The notes below the pieces were generated by a model that was not told the DNA's origin, ran no database searches, and was given only the letters and a program-made list of their open reading frames with translations. From NCBI GenBank assembly GCA_013619035.1, contig JABXKX010000300.1, forward strand, positions 1 through 14,103: a stretch of 14,103 bases of DNA. Reading direction: 5' to 3'. The translations under genes were made by a program, and so were the position numbers. This document shows positions 13,501 to 14,103 of this stretch, piece after piece (positions within the stretch are counted from its first letter, which is position 1; every line of letters starts with the position of its first letter). The stretch is from Peptostreptococcaceae bacterium. Its GTDB lineage: Bacteria; Bacillota_A; Clostridia; Peptostreptococcales; Acidaminobacteraceae.

Positions 13501-14092
13501 TGCTTCAGGCGAAAACATTAATGTCTTAGTATTTGATACAGAAGTTTACTCAAACACAGGTGGACAGGCTTCTAAGTCTACACCAACTGCTGCTGTTGCT
13601 AAATTTGCTGCTTCAGGTATGAAAGTTAAGAAGAAAGATCTTGGAATGATCGCTACTACTTACGGTTACGTTTACGTTGCTCAAGTAGGTATGGGTGCTA
13701 ACCAAAACCAATTCATGAAAGCTTTAGTTGAAGCTGAGTCATATGATGGACCATCTTTAATCATCTGTTACTCTCCATGTATTGCTCATGGTCTTAAAGC
13801 TGGTATGAGTACTGCTCAATTAAGAATCAAAGAAGCTGTAGCTGCTGGTTACTGGCATTTATGGAGATTTGACCCTAGATTGAAAGATCAAGGAAAGAAT
13901 CCATTCCAATTAGATTCTAAAGCTCCAACTGCTAGCTACGAAGACTTTATCAAAGGTGAAGCTAGATATACAGTTCTTATGAGTCAATTCCCAGCTGAAG
14001 GTGAAAGATTATTCGCTAAAGCTGAGTTAGATGCTAAAGAGCGTTATGATTCATATGTAAGAATGGCTGAAATGAAATACGGGGAAGAATAA
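10553..14092 (+). CDS. nifJ: Pyruvate:ferredoxin (flavodoxin) oxidoreductase, complete single-chain enzyme
   Basis: Predicted 1179 aa, full length for the homodimeric type. It oxidises pyruvate and CoA to acetyl-CoA and CO2 and reduces ferredoxin or flavodoxin, the central anaerobic pyruvate step. Active-site residues known from the Desulfovibrio africanus enzyme sit at equivalent positions: Thr31 in YPITPSS, Glu64 in LQSEGGASG, Arg114 in VSARALATHA, and Asn1001 in SNTGGQ. Two ferredoxin motifs bind clusters: Cys692/695/698/702 and Cys748/751/754/758. The proximal cluster ligands are Cys814, Cys817 (CAGCGE), Cys842 and Cys1076 (SPCIAHG). TPP/Mg binding is seen at GDGWAYD (Asp968) with Thr996. 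ATG 10553 has a strong AGGAGGT; an in-frame ATG at 10475 has no binding site and would add 26 atypical residues. Codon use is strongly biased (GCT, GGT, ACT, TTA), as in highly expressed genes. Confidence 0.97.
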   Translation: MGKVFKTMDGNSAAAYVSYAFTDVAAIYPITPSSDMAQHVDEMAAYGKKNLFGQEVLVSELQSEGGASGAVHGSLQGGALTTTYTASQGLLLMIPNMYKIAGELLPCVFHVSARALATHALSIFGDHSDVMSARQTGFAFLASGSVQEVMDLAGVAHLATIKTRVPFCHFFDGFRTSHEISKVELIDYSEFAKLIDMDAVQAFRNKSLNPERPVTRGTAQNPDIFMQAKEASNPFYNNVPAVVENYMNDISKVTGRNYGLFDYYGADDADRIIIAMGSVTETIEETIDYLIAAGEKVGMIKVRLYRPFAPEYLLKVLPKTVKKIAVLDRTKEPGSIGEPLYMDIRSMFYEVAERPVIVGGRYGLGSNETNPSQIKAVYDMLTTEPKNNFTIGINDDVTNLSLEIKEEIVTETEGTTRCMFWGLGSDGTVGANKSAIKIIGDKTDLYAQGYFSYDSKKSYGITVSHLRFGKEKIRSTYLITESDYVACHNQSYVIQYDMMKGLRKGGTFVLNTAWTPEELNAHLPAAMKNYIAKNDIKVYTIDAVKIATEIGLGNRINMVMQSAFFKLAEVIDVNDAMTYLKEAVVTSYGKKGQKIVDMNNAAIDAGVNALQALEVPADWATTTEGPGMVADGKATDTKFITDILRPISAQKGNDLPVSTFVGVEDGTFENGSTAFEKRAIAVFTPEWQIDNCIQCNQCALVCPHAVIRPFLLDENEVANKPATFATKKAMGKGLEGLEYKIQVSTHDCTGCGVCAQVCPSKEKALIMKPFATQEQEFANWEYAMTLTIKDDKMTKNTVKGSQFAQPLFEFSGACAGCGETAYMKAVTQLYGDRMIQANATGCSSIWGGSAPATPFTTNAKGQGPAWANSLFEDNAEYGYGMALGVKTVRKQIAAQAEVIVANDPALASTFQAWLDGINDADASKAATEEIRKVLDTKSANADVQAALDFVKANDEYLVKKSVWIVGGDGWAYDIGYGGLDHVLASGENINVLVFDTEVYSNTGGQASKSTPTAAVAKFAASGMKVKKKDLGMIATTYGYVYVAQVGMGANQNQFMKALVEAESYDGPSLIICYSPCIAHGLKAGMSTAQLRIKEAVAAGYWHLWRFDPRLKDQGKNPFQLDSKAPTASYEDFIKGEARYTVLMSQFPAEGERLFAKAELDAKERYDSYVRMAEMKYGEE

Positions 14093-14103
14093 TATATTCT
14101 AAC

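Noticed and set aside
1..14103. tRNA, rRNA, CRISPR array, insertion sequence or phage integration site
   Set aside because: Reading both strands showed no cloverleaf-like segments, regularly spaced repeats, transposase motifs or terminal repeats.

Overview
The window comes from an AT-rich, low-GC Gram-positive bacterium (Bacillota). It shows strong GGAGG-type ribosome binding sites, near-consensus SigA-type promoters and many U-tailed hairpins. UGA works as a normal stop, ending the LysR gene and the flavodoxin/ferredoxin gene, which rules out the UGA=Trp mollicute code. A pyruvate:ferredoxin oxidoreductase and an iron-sulfur flavoprotein point to an anaerobic or fermentative life (inference). 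The genus cannot be read from the sequence.

Left part (1-3770): the 3' end of a galU/gtaB-type UTP-glucose-1-phosphate uridylyltransferase with a clean terminator. Next is an unusual two-gene unit: a Phd/YefM antitoxin-like N-terminus fused to a Uma2 (DUF820) nuclease-fold domain, overlapped by a small second Phd/YefM-like gene. An aspartate/glutamate racemase-family gene converges on this unit; the two stop codons share a TTAA in the loop of a possible terminator. The racemase is divergent from a LysR regulator. A RelB/DinJ-type antitoxin and YoeB/Txe-type toxin pair follows, with the stop and start fused as TAATG, and ends in a perfect 24-bp palindromic terminator shared with pepV on the other strand.

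Middle part (3774-7801): the Xaa-His dipeptidase pepV (minus strand). Divergent from it is a three-gene operon: an EFR1-type flavodoxin/bis-[4Fe-4S] ferredoxin, a large SAM-dependent methyltransferase of the Methyltransf_32 type, and a GNAT acetyltransferase. The operon ends in a terminator whose stem contains the last stop codon.

Right part (7802-14103): a MarR regulator driven by a perfect TTGACA-17-TATAAT promoter, then a translationally coupled azoreductase-like flavoprotein and a pirin-family dioxygenase. The operator TCTTGA-NN-TCAAGA lies at the marR transcription start and again just upstream of the azoreductase. Both copies resemble the MhqR operator of Bacillus, so this reads as a self-controlled quinone/electrophile detoxification module. 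It is followed by a small exported or membrane-anchored 70-aa peptide gene with its own promoter and terminator. About 400 bp without a gene then hold a strong promoter and a roughly 158-nt hairpin-rich leader in front of a complete nifJ-type pyruvate:ferredoxin oxidoreductase of 1179 aa.

The points most worth a second look are the Phd-Uma2 fusion with its partner, the duplicated MhqR-like operator, the structured PFOR leader and the uncharacterised 70-aa peptide.
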